A stretch of 64,000 bases of DNA from Betaproteobacteria bacterium (GTDB lineage Bacteria > Pseudomonadota > Gammaproteobacteria > Burkholderiales > Casimicrobiaceae): the NCBI GenBank assembly GCA_013298145.1, contig JAAFJO010000004.1, positions 1-64,000 of the forward strand, read 5' to 3'. Every line of letters starts with the position of its first letter. Positions within the stretch are counted from its first letter, which is position 1. Made by a program: the position numbers and the translations under genes. Below, piece by piece: positions 37,821-46,354 of the stretch. The notes below the pieces were generated by a model. It was not told the origin of the DNA. It saw only the letters and a program-made list of their open reading frames with translations, and ran no database searches.

Positions 37821-38834
37821 CTATTCTGCGAGCGTTCGTAGCTGCGCAAGCAGTGCGTCGGGCAAACTCACGCCGTCGCGCTCGGATTTGCGTTGAAGAT
37901 CGTATCGGCGCGCTCCGGGCAGGCGCACATTTTCAGATTCCAGCATCGCAGCAACCAGCGTTTCGATGCGCTCCGCGAACACGGCAGCGCCGCCCATCGC
38001 GTTCGGGTCAATCACGAGAAACGCTTGACCGAGCTTCGGCTTGTTGCCTTCAACATCGAAAAATGAATCTGCTTCAAATCCAAAGTGCGCGCCGGCGAAC
38101 GCCGTAACGAGCAATTCAATGGTGAGCGCAAGCATCGCACCTTTTGCGCTACCCGTTGCCGCGCCGAGCGGTGCCATACTGCCTTTCAATCCTTTGGTCG
38201 GATCGGTCGTGGGATTGCCGTCTTCATCCATTGCCCAGCCGAGTGGAATGGCCTTGCCTTCCTTTGCCGCCAACATCAACTTGCCACGTGCAACCTCCGA
38301 AAGGGCAAGATCAATCGCAAGCGGATCGGCATTCTGACGCGGAAAAATCGCCGCCATTGGGTTCGTGCCGAATAGCGGTCTTCTGCCGCCCGCGGCGGCC
38401 ATGGCCGCTGGAGAGTTGGTGAACGCAAGCCCCACCATACCCGCCTGCGCAATGGTTTCCAGGTGATAGATCGCAGCGCCGAAGTGATAACTGTTTTTCA
38501 CGGCCACAAATGCGATCCCTTGTCGCGATGCGATTTCTTTCGCAGTCGCAATGGCGAGGTCACACGCAGGAAACGCAAGCCCATCATTCGCATCAATAAT
38601 TGCGCAAGCGCCATGCTGCTTTGCGACGGCGGGCGTCGCAGCCCCAATCACTCGCCCCGCTTTCATGTGCCCAATGTATTGCGGCACACGAGACACGCCA
38701 TGCGATGCAGTGCCCTGCTCATCGGCGTAAACCAGGCCGCGTGCAGTGGATACCGCGTTCGCCTGAGTAGCGCTGGCCTTCGCGAGCGCACGGGTTGCGA
38801 GGGTGAGGAGTTCGTTTGAGGAAATGGTTGCCAT
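37821..38834 (-). CDS. comC: (2R)-3-sulfolactate dehydrogenase, Ldh family
   Basis: A 337-residue NAD(P)-dependent dehydrogenase of the malate/L-lactate (Ldh/ComC) family. TASHGVSRVPQYIGHMKAG, KNSYHFGAAIYHLE and GGRRPLFGTNPMAAIFPR are family blocks, with the histidines expected at the active site. The neighbours slcC and suyAB point to ComC, which interconverts sulfopyruvate and (R)-sulfolactate. Together with SlcC it racemises sulfolactate so that only the R form reaches SuyAB. Assignment rests on family plus context; other 2-hydroxyacid substrates are possible by sequence alone. Confidence 0.85.
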   Translation of the reverse strand: MATISSNELLTLATRALAKASATQANAVSTARGLVYADEQGTASHGVSRVPQYIGHMKAGRVIGAATPAVAKQHGACAIIDANDGLAFPACDLAIATAKEIASRQGIAFVAVKNSYHFGAAIYHLETIAQAGMVGLAFTNSPAAMAAAGGRRPLFGTNPMAAIFPRQNADPLAIDLALSEVARGKLMLAAKEGKAIPLGWAMDEDGNPTTDPTKGLKGSMAPLGAATGSAKGAMLALTIELLVTAFAGAHFGFEADSFFDVEGNKPKLGQAFLVIDPNAMGGAAVFAERIETLVAAMLESENVRLPGARRYDLQRKSERDGVSLPDALLAQLRTLAE

Positions 38835-38972
38835 AGTTGTCTTCTAGGGTGCGATTACTTCGCACAAATTGAACAGACGCGAAGCGCATTTTTCGATCCG
38901 CGTTGTTTGATATCAAGATGAGGGGTGATGGCTGCGATACGCAGGTCGCGATCAGTCTTCGCCCTTACAGGA

Positions 38973-39911
38973 TCACACCAACTCGCGAATCACGGCATCG
39001 GCAATCATCGATGAAACCCGCACGTTAGCCTCGGCTGACACGCCTGCGATATGCGGTGTCAGTACCAAGTTTGGGCAGCCTGCAAACACGTCACTCGCGG
39101 GCAGCGGCTCTTGCGTAAACACGTCAATGGCCGCGCCACCCAGGTGGCCGCTCCTGAGCGCTGCCGCGAGCGCTGCATCGTCTACGATGCCGCCGCGCGC
39201 AGTGTTGATCAATATCGCACCGTTCTTCATCGTAGCGATACGCTCCGCGTTCATTAAATTCTTGGTGGAATCCACCAACGGCACATGCAAGCTCAACACG
39301 TCGCTATCGCGAATCACGTCATCGAGCGCCATTCGAATTGCACCGGTGTCCATCCACGCAGGATTCGAATCAGTGATCACTGGATCATAGGCAATCACGG
39401 TCATGCCGACCGCACGCGCGAGCTGCGCGGTCAATTGCCCAATCGAGCCAAAGCCAATCAAGCCGAGGGTTGACCCAGCCGTTTCACGCCCGTTCGAGAG
39501 GGCTGCGCGCGGCCACTTGCCAGCAGCAACCGCTGCGGTTGACAAATAGCTCGCACGGCGCAGCATCATTGCAGTGCCGATTACATACTCCGCCACCGCG
39601 AGCGCATTTGCGCCAGTTGCAGGGATCACCTTCAAGTTTCGCGCTTCGCACGCCGCCACATCGATGTTGTCGAGGCCAACGCCTAAACGCCCGACGACAC
39701 GCGCCTTCGCGAGTGCTTCGAGCAGCTCGCCGCGCACTTGCGTTCGGTTGCGCACGATCAATGCATCGCAGTCAGCAGCGGCGGCTAGGAGCTGCTCGGG
39801 CTTATCGACGAACGCCGCGTCGTACACCACGTTTGCGGCACCAAACTGCGCGCGCAACTGATCGACAGCAGCGTCGTCCATGAATTCAGAAATGACGATC
39901 TTCACAACCAC
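38973..39911 (-). CDS. slcC: (S)-sulfolactate dehydrogenase
   Basis: A 312-residue D-2-hydroxyacid dehydrogenase of the phosphoglycerate dehydrogenase type. It shows RNRTQVRG, GRLGVGLDNIDV, the NAD motif GFGSIGQ, INTARGGIVDD (catalytic Arg), DVFTQEPLP (Glu) and LTPHIAGVS (His). There is no C-terminal ACT domain, unlike SerA. Position between comC and suyA supports SlcC, which oxidises (S)-sulfolactate to sulfopyruvate with NAD. It is divergent from suyA over a 142-base gap carrying a perfect inverted repeat. Confidence 0.87.
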   Translation of the reverse strand: MVVKIVISEFMDDAAVDQLRAQFGAANVVYDAAFVDKPEQLLAAAADCDALIVRNRTQVRGELLEALAKARVVGRLGVGLDNIDVAACEARNLKVIPATGANALAVAEYVIGTAMMLRRASYLSTAAVAAGKWPRAALSNGRETAGSTLGLIGFGSIGQLTAQLARAVGMTVIAYDPVITDSNPAWMDTGAIRMALDDVIRDSDVLSLHVPLVDSTKNLMNAERIATMKNGAILINTARGGIVDDAALAAALRSGHLGGAAIDVFTQEPLPASDVFAGCPNLVLTPHIAGVSAEANVRVSSMIADAVIRELV

Positions 39912-39976
39912 TTATTCCTTGTTTTGTTCTTAATTCCAACACGTAGGCGAATTTTTTGATATTGTACGGGTTATAG

Positions 39977-39996
39977 CAACTCATCTATATGAGTTG
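39977..39996. promoter_or_regulatory. Candidate operator in the slcC-suyA divergent gap
   Basis: CAACTCAT (39977-39984) and ATGAGTTG (39989-39996) form a perfect 8+8 inverted repeat with a 4-base centre. It lies midway between the divergent slcC and suyA starts, so one bound dimer could control both. The GntR/HutC-family protein encoded at 42772-43494 is the natural candidate. Binding is inferred. Confidence 0.6.
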
Positions 39997-40053
39997 GAAG
40001 CCGCATAAAAGCTCGCGTTGGCGGCGATTCATTGATTTCAAAGGAATTCGCGA

Positions 40054-40335
40054 ATGATTCATTTCGTAGTGCATGAAAAAGGCGATGGCGTTGGCGTTGT
40101 CGTGGTGGAGGGTTGCGCTAAGGGCAGTAAAGCCACTGGCTGGATCATGGATCCCGATTCAACGGTTCGCGTCGAACTGAAAAACGACATCCCGATTGGA
40201 CACAAAGTGGCGCTCAAGGATTTCAAAGTCGGTGAGACCGTCATCAAGTACGGCGTCGATATCGGCAAGGTTGTGGCTCCGATCAAGAAAGGTGAGCACC
40301 TCCATGTCCACAATGTCAAAACGAAGCGGTGGTAG
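40054..40335 (+). CDS. suyA: (2R)-sulfolactate sulfo-lyase subunit alpha
   Basis: A 93-residue SAF-domain protein, the small subunit of sulfolactate sulfo-lyase. It aligns with the N-terminal part of altronate dehydratase (UxaA) and ends LHVHNVKTKRW, which I recognise from SuyA. With SuyB it cleaves (2R)-sulfolactate to pyruvate and sulfite. AAGGA precedes the ATG. suyB follows after six bases. Residues VGVVVVEG and IPIGHKVALKD are the conserved strands. Confidence 0.92.
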   Translation: MIHFVVHEKGDGVGVVVVEGCAKGSKATGWIMDPDSTVRVELKNDIPIGHKVALKDFKVGETVIKYGVDIGKVVAPIKKGEHLHVHNVKTKRW

Positions 40336-40341
40336 ACCAAC

Positions 40342-41511
40342 ATGATTAGCAAGAAAACCAAATTCTGGGGCTACCGCCGTGAAAACGGTCGCGTGGGTGT
40401 TCGTAACCACGTGATCATCCTGCCGGTCGACGATTTGTCGAACGCGGCGTGTGAGGCGGTCGCCCACAACATCAAAGGGACGCTCGCGATCCCGCATCCC
40501 TATGGTCGCTTACAGTTTGGCGCTGACCTTGACCTTCACTTCCGCACACTAATCGGCACGGGCTCGAACCCGAACGTCGCTGCCGTGGTCGTAATCGGCA
40601 TCGAGGGTGGCTGGACCCAGAAAGTCGTCGACGGCATCGCGAAAACTGGGAAGCCCGTGGTCGGCTTCGGTATCGAAGGCCACGGCGATCACGAAACGAT
40701 CAAGCGTGCCTCTGCTGCTGCGAAAAAATTCCTGCAAGCCGCGAGCGAAATTCACCGCGTTGAATGCCCGATTAGCGATTTGTGGATTTCTACGAAATGC
40801 GGCGAATCAGACACCACATCAGGTTGCGGCGCAAACCCGACGGTGGGTAACGCATTCGACAAACTCTATCCGCTGAAAACGACGCTGCTCTTCGGTGAAA
40901 CCAGCGAAATCACGGGTGGCGAAAAGCTTCTTGAAGCACGCTGCCGCTCGCCGAAAGTATGGAAAGATTTCATGGCCATGTTTGATCGCTACCAAGCGAT
41001 GATCGAACGCCACAAGACAAGCGACTTGTCGGATTCACAGCCGACCAAAGGCAATATCGCCGGTGGTTTAACAACCATCGAAGAGAAAGCGCTGGGAAAC
41101 ATCCAGAAGATCGGTAGAAAGTGCATTATCGACGGTGTGTTGGATAAGGCTGAAGCCCCAACGTCCCCGGGGCTTTGGTTCATGGACTCATCTTCCGCCG
41201 CGGCCGAAATGGTGACACTCTGCGCCGCCGCTGGCTACGCGGTTCACTTCTTCCCCACGGGGCAAGGCAATGTCATCGGTAATCCAATTCTGCCGGTCAT
41301 CAAGATTTGTGCGAACCCGAAAACGGTGCGCTTGATGAGTGAACACGTCGATGTGGACACGTCTGGCTTGTTGCGCCGCGAAATGACGATGGATGATGCG
41401 GGTGATGCACTTCTTGATTGCATGCTGCGCACTGCGAATGGTCGACTGACGGCTGCTGAGGCGTTGGGTCACCGCGAATTCGTATTGACGCGTCTCTACG
41501 AGAGCGCATAA
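40342..41511 (+). CDS. suyB: (2R)-sulfolactate sulfo-lyase subunit beta
   Basis: A 389-residue catalytic subunit homologous to the C-terminal part of altronate/galactarate dehydratase. It begins [20 protein letters not shown] and contains [20 protein letters not shown], whose cysteines probably bind the metal/Fe-S site, and [20 protein letters not shown]. It eliminates sulfite from (2R)-sulfolactate, giving pyruvate, in the cytoplasm. Released sulfite needs a dehydrogenase or exporter; neither is visible here. A strong terminator follows at 41529. Confidence 0.93.
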   Translation: MISKKTKFWGYRRENGRVGVRNHVIILPVDDLSNAACEAVAHNIKGTLAIPHPYGRLQFGADLDLHFRTLIGTGSNPNVAAVVVIGIEGGWTQKVVDGIAKTGKPVVGFGIEGHGDHETIKRASAAAKKFLQAASEIHRVECPISDLWISTKCGESDTTSGCGANPTVGNAFDKLYPLKTTLLFGETSEITGGEKLLEARCRSPKVWKDFMAMFDRYQAMIERHKTSDLSDSQPTKGNIAGGLTTIEEKALGNIQKIGRKCIIDGVLDKAEAPTSPGLWFMDSSSAAAEMVTLCAAAGYAVHFFPTGQGNVIGNPILPVIKICANPKTVRLMSEHVDVDTSGLLRREMTMDDAGDALLDCMLRTANGRLTAAEALGHREFVLTRLYESA

Positions 41512-41528
41512 CCCCCATACGACGAAAA

Positions 41529-41554
41529 ACGCCGCGAAATTCCGCGGCGTTTTT
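41529..41554 (+). terminator. Terminator after suyAB
   Basis: ACGCCGCG (41529-41536) pairs with CGCGGCGT (41543-41550) around a six-base loop and is followed by a T run to 41554. It should separate suyAB from the SDR gene. The 191-bp repeat begins only seven bases later. Confidence 0.9.
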
Positions 41555-41560
41555 GTTTCC

Positions 41561-41751
41561 GGGGCAACTACTGAACGAGTCATGCACGGCCGAGGCAATG
41601 TTGCCGACCCACGACAAAGCATCGTCAGGGTTGGGCGATCTAAAGCCCCAAAATTCTTCAACGTTGCCCCGCTCTGCCTCAGAATTGCGGACTTTCAGCC
41701 CAGCCCAATCCGCCGCGCGCTGCATCACACAGAATTATTCAGCGTTTCCCT
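41561..41751 (-). mobile_element. 191-bp MITE-like repeat, copy B
   Basis: This stretch, read on the minus strand, aligns over its length with 62894-63084 at roughly 70-80% identity by eye. Its end is AGGGAAACGCTGAATAA (41751-41735). The other end (41561-41581) is a degraded version, GGGGCAACTACTGAAC. No transposase is encoded, so it is a non-autonomous element. It lies between the suyB terminator and the SDR gene. Confidence 0.75.
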
Positions 41752-41802
41752 GGCTACCACTCAGCTATCGTCGCTCCTCGCTCCTAGAATCAATTTCACC
41801 CC

Positions 41803-42579
41803 ATGAACGCGATCGAATCGCTTTTCCGCCTCGACCACAAAATCGCAGTGATCACGGGCGGCTCCACCGGGATCGGTCGCTCGATGGCTTGGGCGCTGGG
41901 AATGCAAGGCGCGAAGCTCGTGATCGTCGCGCGCACGCGCTCATCGCTTGAAGAAACTGTCTCGAGTTTCGCAAAGGATGGCATCGACGCAAAAGCGGTG
42001 GTGGCCGATTTGGGCGTTGAGGCAGAGCGACATCGCGCAATCGCCGAATGCAGTGCAGCGTTTGCAAGAAGCCCCGACATTTTGGTCAACAACGCCGCCA
42101 ACAACATTCGCAAACCGATGCCGGAGCTGTCGGACGAAGACGTTCGTGTGACGCTGGCCCTCAATCTCGAAGCGCCCATTGCGCTGGTTCGCGCATTCGC
42201 CCCTGCGATGGCGGCGCGCGGCTGGGGACGAATCGTCAATTTGGGTTCGCAGCAAACCCATCGCGCGTTTAACAACAGCGGTGTGTACGGCGTGGCCAAA
42301 GGCGCCATTGCGTCACTGACGCGGAGCACGGCGGAGCATTACACAAAATTTGGCGTCACCTGTAACACCGTTGTGCCCGGCTTCGTGGTAACACCGCTTA
42401 CAGAGCAACTCGTTGCAGCAAATCCAGAATTCGCGGCGGCGCATGCGGCCCGCTCAATGATCGGTAGAAATGGGGTCCCCGACGATTTTCGCGGCGTCGC
42501 TGTGTTTCTTTGCTCGAACGCAAGCGCGTATGTGAGCGGTGCAACTTTCTGTATTGACGGCGGATACGGCGCCACGTAG
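41803..42579 (+). CDS. SDR-family oxidoreductase
   Basis: A 258-residue short-chain dehydrogenase. The cofactor motif is TGGSTGIGRS (about residues 18-27), NNAANN marks strand 4, and the catalytic Ser/Tyr/Lys lie in NLGSQQTHRAF and YGVAKGAI. The C-terminal CIDGGYGAT is typical. It resembles gluconate 5-dehydrogenase/2-deoxygluconate dehydrogenase-like SDRs. Its place beside suyAB and the regulator suggests action on a C3 sulfonate such as dihydroxypropanesulfonate, but that is inference. A terminator and a repeat separate it from suyB, so it has its own promoter. Confidence 0.8.
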   Translation: MNAIESLFRLDHKIAVITGGSTGIGRSMAWALGMQGAKLVIVARTRSSLEETVSSFAKDGIDAKAVVADLGVEAERHRAIAECSAAFARSPDILVNNAANNIRKPMPELSDEDVRVTLALNLEAPIALVRAFAPAMAARGWGRIVNLGSQQTHRAFNNSGVYGVAKGAIASLTRSTAEHYTKFGVTCNTVVPGFVVTPLTEQLVAANPEFAAAHAARSMIGRNGVPDDFRGVAVFLCSNASAYVSGATFCIDGGYGAT

Positions 42580-42693
42580 TAGCCATCACCTATTTCGTTT
42601 AAAGGCCGCCGAAACAGGACAAGCGCCGTTTTCCGTGAAAAAACTGTAAGGTTTTTAAACAGCATCTAGCCCGCAATAGACTGATCGTTTATG

Positions 42694-42706
42694 CAATACG
42701 TTGTAT
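42694..42706. promoter_or_regulatory. Small inverted repeat upstream of the GntR gene
   Basis: AATAC and GTATT are separated by three bases, 66 bases before the regulator start. GntR/HutC proteins often bind short GTAT/ATAC-type dyads, so this may be an autoregulatory site. It differs from the repeat in the slcC-suyA gap, so at most one of the two may be the true operator. Confidence 0.3.
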
Positions 42707-42771
42707 TTTCTAGTTCTTTGCGCAAAATGTGCGTTGGTGGTGCGCTTTTGCGCCACTAAGAAAAAGTCCTG

Positions 42772-43494
42772 ATGAACACAATTGAAGGCGGCCCGCTGTA
42801 CAAGGGCGTGCAGCGCGCACTGTTGGACCAACTCTCAAGCGGCGCATTGAAGCCCGGGCAACTCATCCCTTCCGAGCGCGAGCTGGCCACTGAGTTCGCT
42901 GTTTCAATCGGCACCTTGCGCAAAGCGATCGACGATCTGGTCGAGCAACGAATCTTGATCCGACAGCAGGGTAAGGGCACGTTCGTCGCAACGCATGACC
43001 GCGAACGACTGCTCTTTTACTTTTTTCACCTCGTGCCGCAGGTTGGCGTGAAAAGCTACCCGCTCATCGAGTTCGTCTCATTCCACAAAGCGCTGGCCAC
43101 GGCTGAGATCGCTCAGCGCCTGCGAATCGCCGTGGGTGCGCCCATCTTTCACATTCGCAATCGGCTCTCTCTCGAAAGCGACATCGTTTCCGTGGATGAT
43201 CTATTCCTTGAGCAAGCGCGCTTCGCAACACTCACCGCTGCACAGTTTAAGGAACGACCCAACACGATCTACAACCTCTATCAGGAAGCCTTCGGCTACA
43301 CCGTGGTCAAAACGGATGAGCGCCTTCGCGCAGTCGCCTGCCCTGAAGAGCATGCAAAGTTGCTCAAGGTTTCGCCCGGCGCACCGGTGCTCACCATACG
43401 CCGCTCCGCGATCGACATGCGAAGCGAAACCGTTGAGTTTCGAATCTCGACAGTGAATACGGCAAAACACGAGTACTTCGCTGAATTGCTCTAG
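42772..43494 (+). CDS. GntR-family regulator, HutC subfamily
   Basis: A 240-residue regulator. The winged-helix DNA-binding domain spans residues 8-72 (KPGQLIPSERELATEFAVS and LIRQQGKGTFVA), and the UTRA ligand domain fills residues about 90-235 (IFHIRNRLSLESDIVSVDDLFL). HutC-type members bind a small carboxylate or sugar effector and usually repress the adjoining catabolic genes. Position at the end of the sulfolactate cluster suggests sulfolactate or a related compound as effector. It probably ends the cluster, since rpsF has its own promoter downstream. Confidence 0.87.
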   Translation: MNTIEGGPLYKGVQRALLDQLSSGALKPGQLIPSERELATEFAVSIGTLRKAIDDLVEQRILIRQQGKGTFVATHDRERLLFYFFHLVPQVGVKSYPLIEFVSFHKALATAEIAQRLRIAVGAPIFHIRNRLSLESDIVSVDDLFLEQARFATLTAAQFKERPNTIYNLYQEAFGYTVVKTDERLRAVACPEEHAKLLKVSPGAPVLTIRRSAIDMRSETVEFRISTVNTAKHEYFAELL

Positions 43495-43873
43495 CTCATC
43501 TGCAAGTCTTATTTAGCAAAGCGCGCAAAGATAGCAAACGCTCACACTTTGATCGCTGGTCGAGGCTGGGCCAGTACCGAGGCGGCGCCGACTTTCGAAC
43601 GCGCGGCACGTCACGTTTATCGAGCCTGGCGTGACACGCAGCCAAGGCGCAGGCATTGGCGCGCGAGTCAGCGCTTCCGCGTCTCATGTCTGTAGCCATG
43701 CGTTTCCCGCCTAACCTCAGCGCGTTATAATCTCGGTCTCTGCTCTACGACACATACTCCGCGATTCCGATTTTTCGGTCATGCGGCAGCAAATAGCAAA
43801 CGTCGAGAGTCAGTTAATCGGGCGCGCTTCGGCGCGCACATTTTCTGTCCTTAGATGAAAGAAGGGATGACCA
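43495..43873 (+). promoter_or_regulatory. rpsF: rpsF promoter and 5' leader
   Basis: This 379-base stretch has no credible gene. A perfect -10, TATAAT, is at 43726-43731, without a good -35; transcription would start near 43738. The resulting leader of about 135 bases contains GCGCGC-TTCG-GCGCGC, a stable UUCG-capped hairpin near 43828-43843, and GAAGGGA before the rpsF ATG. S6-S18 complexes are known to bind rpsF leaders in several bacteria; a matching site was not proven here. Confidence 0.6.
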
Positions 43874-44236
43874 ATGCGTCATTACGAGATCGTCTTTATC
43901 GTCCATCCGGACCAAAGCGAACAAGTCCCGACCATGGTTGAGCGCTACCGCTCACTGGTAACGGGCAAAGCAGGCAAGATTCATCGCCTGGAAGACTGGG
44001 GCCGCCGTCAACTGGCTTACCCAATCAACAAAATTCACAAAGCTCATTACGTGTGCATGAACATCGAGTGCGATGCGGAAACGCTGGTCGAACTCGAAAC
44101 CGCGTTCAAGTTCAATGATGCAGTGCTTCGTCACCTCACCGTGAAGAAAGACGCTGCAGAACTCGCGCCTTCGCCGATGATGTCTGGCGAAAAAGCTAAA
44201 AACCTCAACGCGCCGGAAACGGCTGACGCGCAGTAA
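43874..44236 (+). CDS. rpsF: 30S ribosomal protein S6
   Basis: A 120-residue S6, which pairs with S18 on the 30S platform. It opens [18 protein letters not shown], with the [15 protein letters not shown] segment near residue 45. The C-terminal tail ([14 protein letters not shown]) is acidic and poorly conserved, as usual. A strong GAAGGGA site precedes the ATG. It heads the rpsF-rpsR-rplI operon. Confidence 0.97.
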   Translation: MRHYEIVFIVHPDQSEQVPTMVERYRSLVTGKAGKIHRLEDWGRRQLAYPINKIHKAHYVCMNIECDAETLVELETAFKFNDAVLRHLTVKKDAAELAPSPMMSGEKAKNLNAPETADAQ

Positions 44237-44247
44237 GGAGCTCCACC

Positions 44248-44535
44248 ATGGCATTCTCACCACGCGGCAAAAACAACGGTCGCAACAATCCAAACCGCAA
44301 GCCTCGCGAAGCGAGCTTGTTCAAGCGCAAGAAATTCTGCCGCTTCACCGCAGCAGGCGTCAAAGAGATCGACTACAAAGACGTCGACACCCTCAAAGAC
44401 TTCATCCAGGAAAACGGCAAGATCCAGCCAGCACGCGTTTCGGGCACCAAAGCCCGCTACCAACGCCAGCTCACCACTGCGATCAAACGCGCACGATTCC
44501 TCGCGTTGCTCCCATACTGCGATCAACACGATTAA
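44248..44535 (+). CDS. rpsR: 30S ribosomal protein S18
   Basis: A 95-residue S18, partner of S6 and substrate of RimI, whose gene is also in this window. The core is [21 protein letters not shown] followed by basic [23 protein letters not shown]. It follows rpsF by only 11 bases. In many betaproteobacteria the primosomal gene priB lies between rpsF and rpsR; it is not there in this genome. Confidence 0.97.
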   Translation: MAFSPRGKNNGRNNPNRKPREASLFKRKKFCRFTAAGVKEIDYKDVDTLKDFIQENGKIQPARVSGTKARYQRQLTTAIKRARFLALLPYCDQHD

Positions 44536-44556
44536 TCGAGAGACGGAGATAAAACC

Positions 44557-45009
44557 ATGCAAATCATCCTGCTCGAAAAAGTAAAGAACGTCGGCCTTTT
44601 GGGCGACATCGTTAAAGTCAAAGACGGCTACGCACGCAACTTCCTGATCCCACAGGGCAAAGCGAAGCGCGCAACGCAAGCCAACATCGATGACCTCAGC
44701 AAACGTCGCGCTGAGCTTGAGAAAGTTGCGTCTGACAAGCTCGCGCAACAGCAGGCACTCGGCGAGAAACTAAACGGCATCGAATTGAAGATGACGCAAA
44801 AAGCGGGCGTCGATGGCCGTTTATTCGGCTCAGTTACAAACGCAGACGTCGCTGAAGCGCTCAAGGCGCAAGGCTACGACGTGATCCGAGCTATGGTGCA
44901 AATGCCCACTGGCCCGATCAAGATGATCGGCGAATCGTCAGTGAAGCTTGCGCTGCACACCGACGTTGAAGCTGAGATCAAAGTCGTGGTGATCGCAGAA
45001 AAAGAGTAA
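44557..45009 (+). CDS. rplI: 50S ribosomal protein L9
   Basis: A 150-residue L9 with the N-terminal domain ([32 protein letters not shown]), the long connecting helix (residues about 40-75) and the C-terminal rRNA-binding domain. Length is normal. It follows rpsR by 21 bases and is the last gene of the operon. Confidence 0.97.
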   Translation: MQIILLEKVKNVGLLGDIVKVKDGYARNFLIPQGKAKRATQANIDDLSKRRAELEKVASDKLAQQQALGEKLNGIELKMTQKAGVDGRLFGSVTNADVAEALKAQGYDVIRAMVQMPTGPIKMIGESSVKLALHTDVEAEIKVVVIAEKE

Positions 45010-45028
45010 CCTTCCTTCGCGATTCAAG

Positions 45029-45062
45029 ACCCGCCGTCAGGGAAACCTCGGCGGGTTTTTTA
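45029..45062 (+). terminator. Terminator after rplI
   Basis: ACCCGCCG (45029-45036) pairs with CGGCGGGT (45049-45056), followed by seven T. It lies 20 bases after the rplI stop and is a standard intrinsic terminator. Confidence 0.93.
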
Positions 45063-46354
45063 TTGTCTTGAGTGCGAATTCTCCGCGTAACGTGGGAAGC
45101 GTCGGTTAGCCTAGGCGAGCGCTGAACCAGTCTCGCACGTCCGGCACGTCGACAGATCTGAGCGATTTAAAGCGGCAAATCTCCGAGTGAACGCGACACG
45201 CTAGCGACACGATGAAGCGTTCGCTACGCAGGGTGTTTTCTTTAACGCCAACGGCTATCCGCCAGGCGTGTACACAAAATTCTTCGACGCCCTGGTGCCT
45301 CCAGCACGAGCGTACCGAGCGGCGGGCGATCTCGGGCGCGCCAATACTATCTTGATGCGCGCGAAGTTGGCGAATGAGGTGCGAAGGCCGCCGTGGTGCG
45401 GCACGGAGCGTAGGCGACAAGTTTGTCGTAAGGACTTCCCAACAACAGCGGGCGTCGTGTTGGCCAAATGAGCGGAACGCGCCCCGAAGGGTTTCGAAAA
45501 TGCGGCGCCTCTGCTTTGTAGTGGCGGCCACCGCGCTTAGTCTGTTGCAGTTTAGCCTCTCCACGGACGCCACACTTTCGTGTGGGTTGAACGGGGAACC
45601 ACCCCGTTCTTCGCAACGCTTCGCGCGTCCATCGCCACATTGTCGGAACGCATCTCGAAAACATAGTGCTGCGATGCCCTAGTCTCAACCCAGTCCTAGA
45701 TACCCCGCCCGAACGCATCGCTCATTTGCGCGGGTCAACGATGTTGGGCGTTGCTATCCAGCATGCGCGCACAAGTCACGCGAATAGACTCGTCGGGCAT
45801 TCAATGGGGGAATGTCGCGTTAAAGGTCGCCGCGACTGCGGCTACGCGAATAGATCGTGCGGTAATCGTCGGCTCTCCAATTCAGCCGACACTAAAATAA
45901 AGGCTCTTGCAACTTTTTTAGTTTACCTGACTTTTATACGAATGCGGTCGAGCGCCATAAAGTTAAAGGCGCAGCAAGCGATAGCAGAACCATGCGGCAG
46001 CACCAGAGCACTTTGCACAAAAGAATTCCTTAGACATCGGGCCGACGACCTGTTGGATGACTTCATCGCGCATGCCGCTCGGGAAAACAAGAGTGAAGGT
46101 AGCGGCGTAACGCTCACCAATTCGCGTTTCGCAGAGTGCGACGTCCCCGCGCACGTTGTTGCATTTGAGGCAAGACGTGCGCTAGTAACGTCTCAGGCGC
46201 AGGACGCGGGTGACGTTCTTCGCAGACACGCGATCAGATGAAATGCGGCTCGTCAGCTAAAAATTAAATCGCGTTATGTTCCCGCCACACTTCGTCGAGC
46301 TTACTGGCATTGGCCACGTGATTCCGACAGCGACGCCAATTCGTTGCGCAACAG
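45063..46354. other. Gene-poor 1.3-kb region
   Basis: No convincing gene was found between the rplI terminator and the dedA-family gene. Several overlapping frames stay open for 180-580 bases on both strands, but none has a good ribosome binding site together with a recognisable protein. A minus-strand stretch at 45963-46181 encodes Cys-containing residues such as SCLKCNNVRGD and FFCAKCSG and could be the remnant of a small gene. Near 45109 AGGCGAGCGCTGAACC recalls the end of the 191-bp repeat, but no second end was found. Confidence 0.5.

Noticed and set aside
45109..45130. Possible fourth repeat end, AGGCGAGCGCTGAACC
   Set aside because: Similarity to the element end is only moderate and no partner end or internal homology was found.
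45106..45573. Minus-strand open frame of 155 residues after rplI
   Set aside because: Overlaps other equally open frames, has no supported start, and shows no family blocks; treated as non-coding or decayed.
45666..46241. Plus-strand open frame of 191 residues
   Set aside because: Low-complexity basic composition, no ribosome binding site, no recognisable domain.
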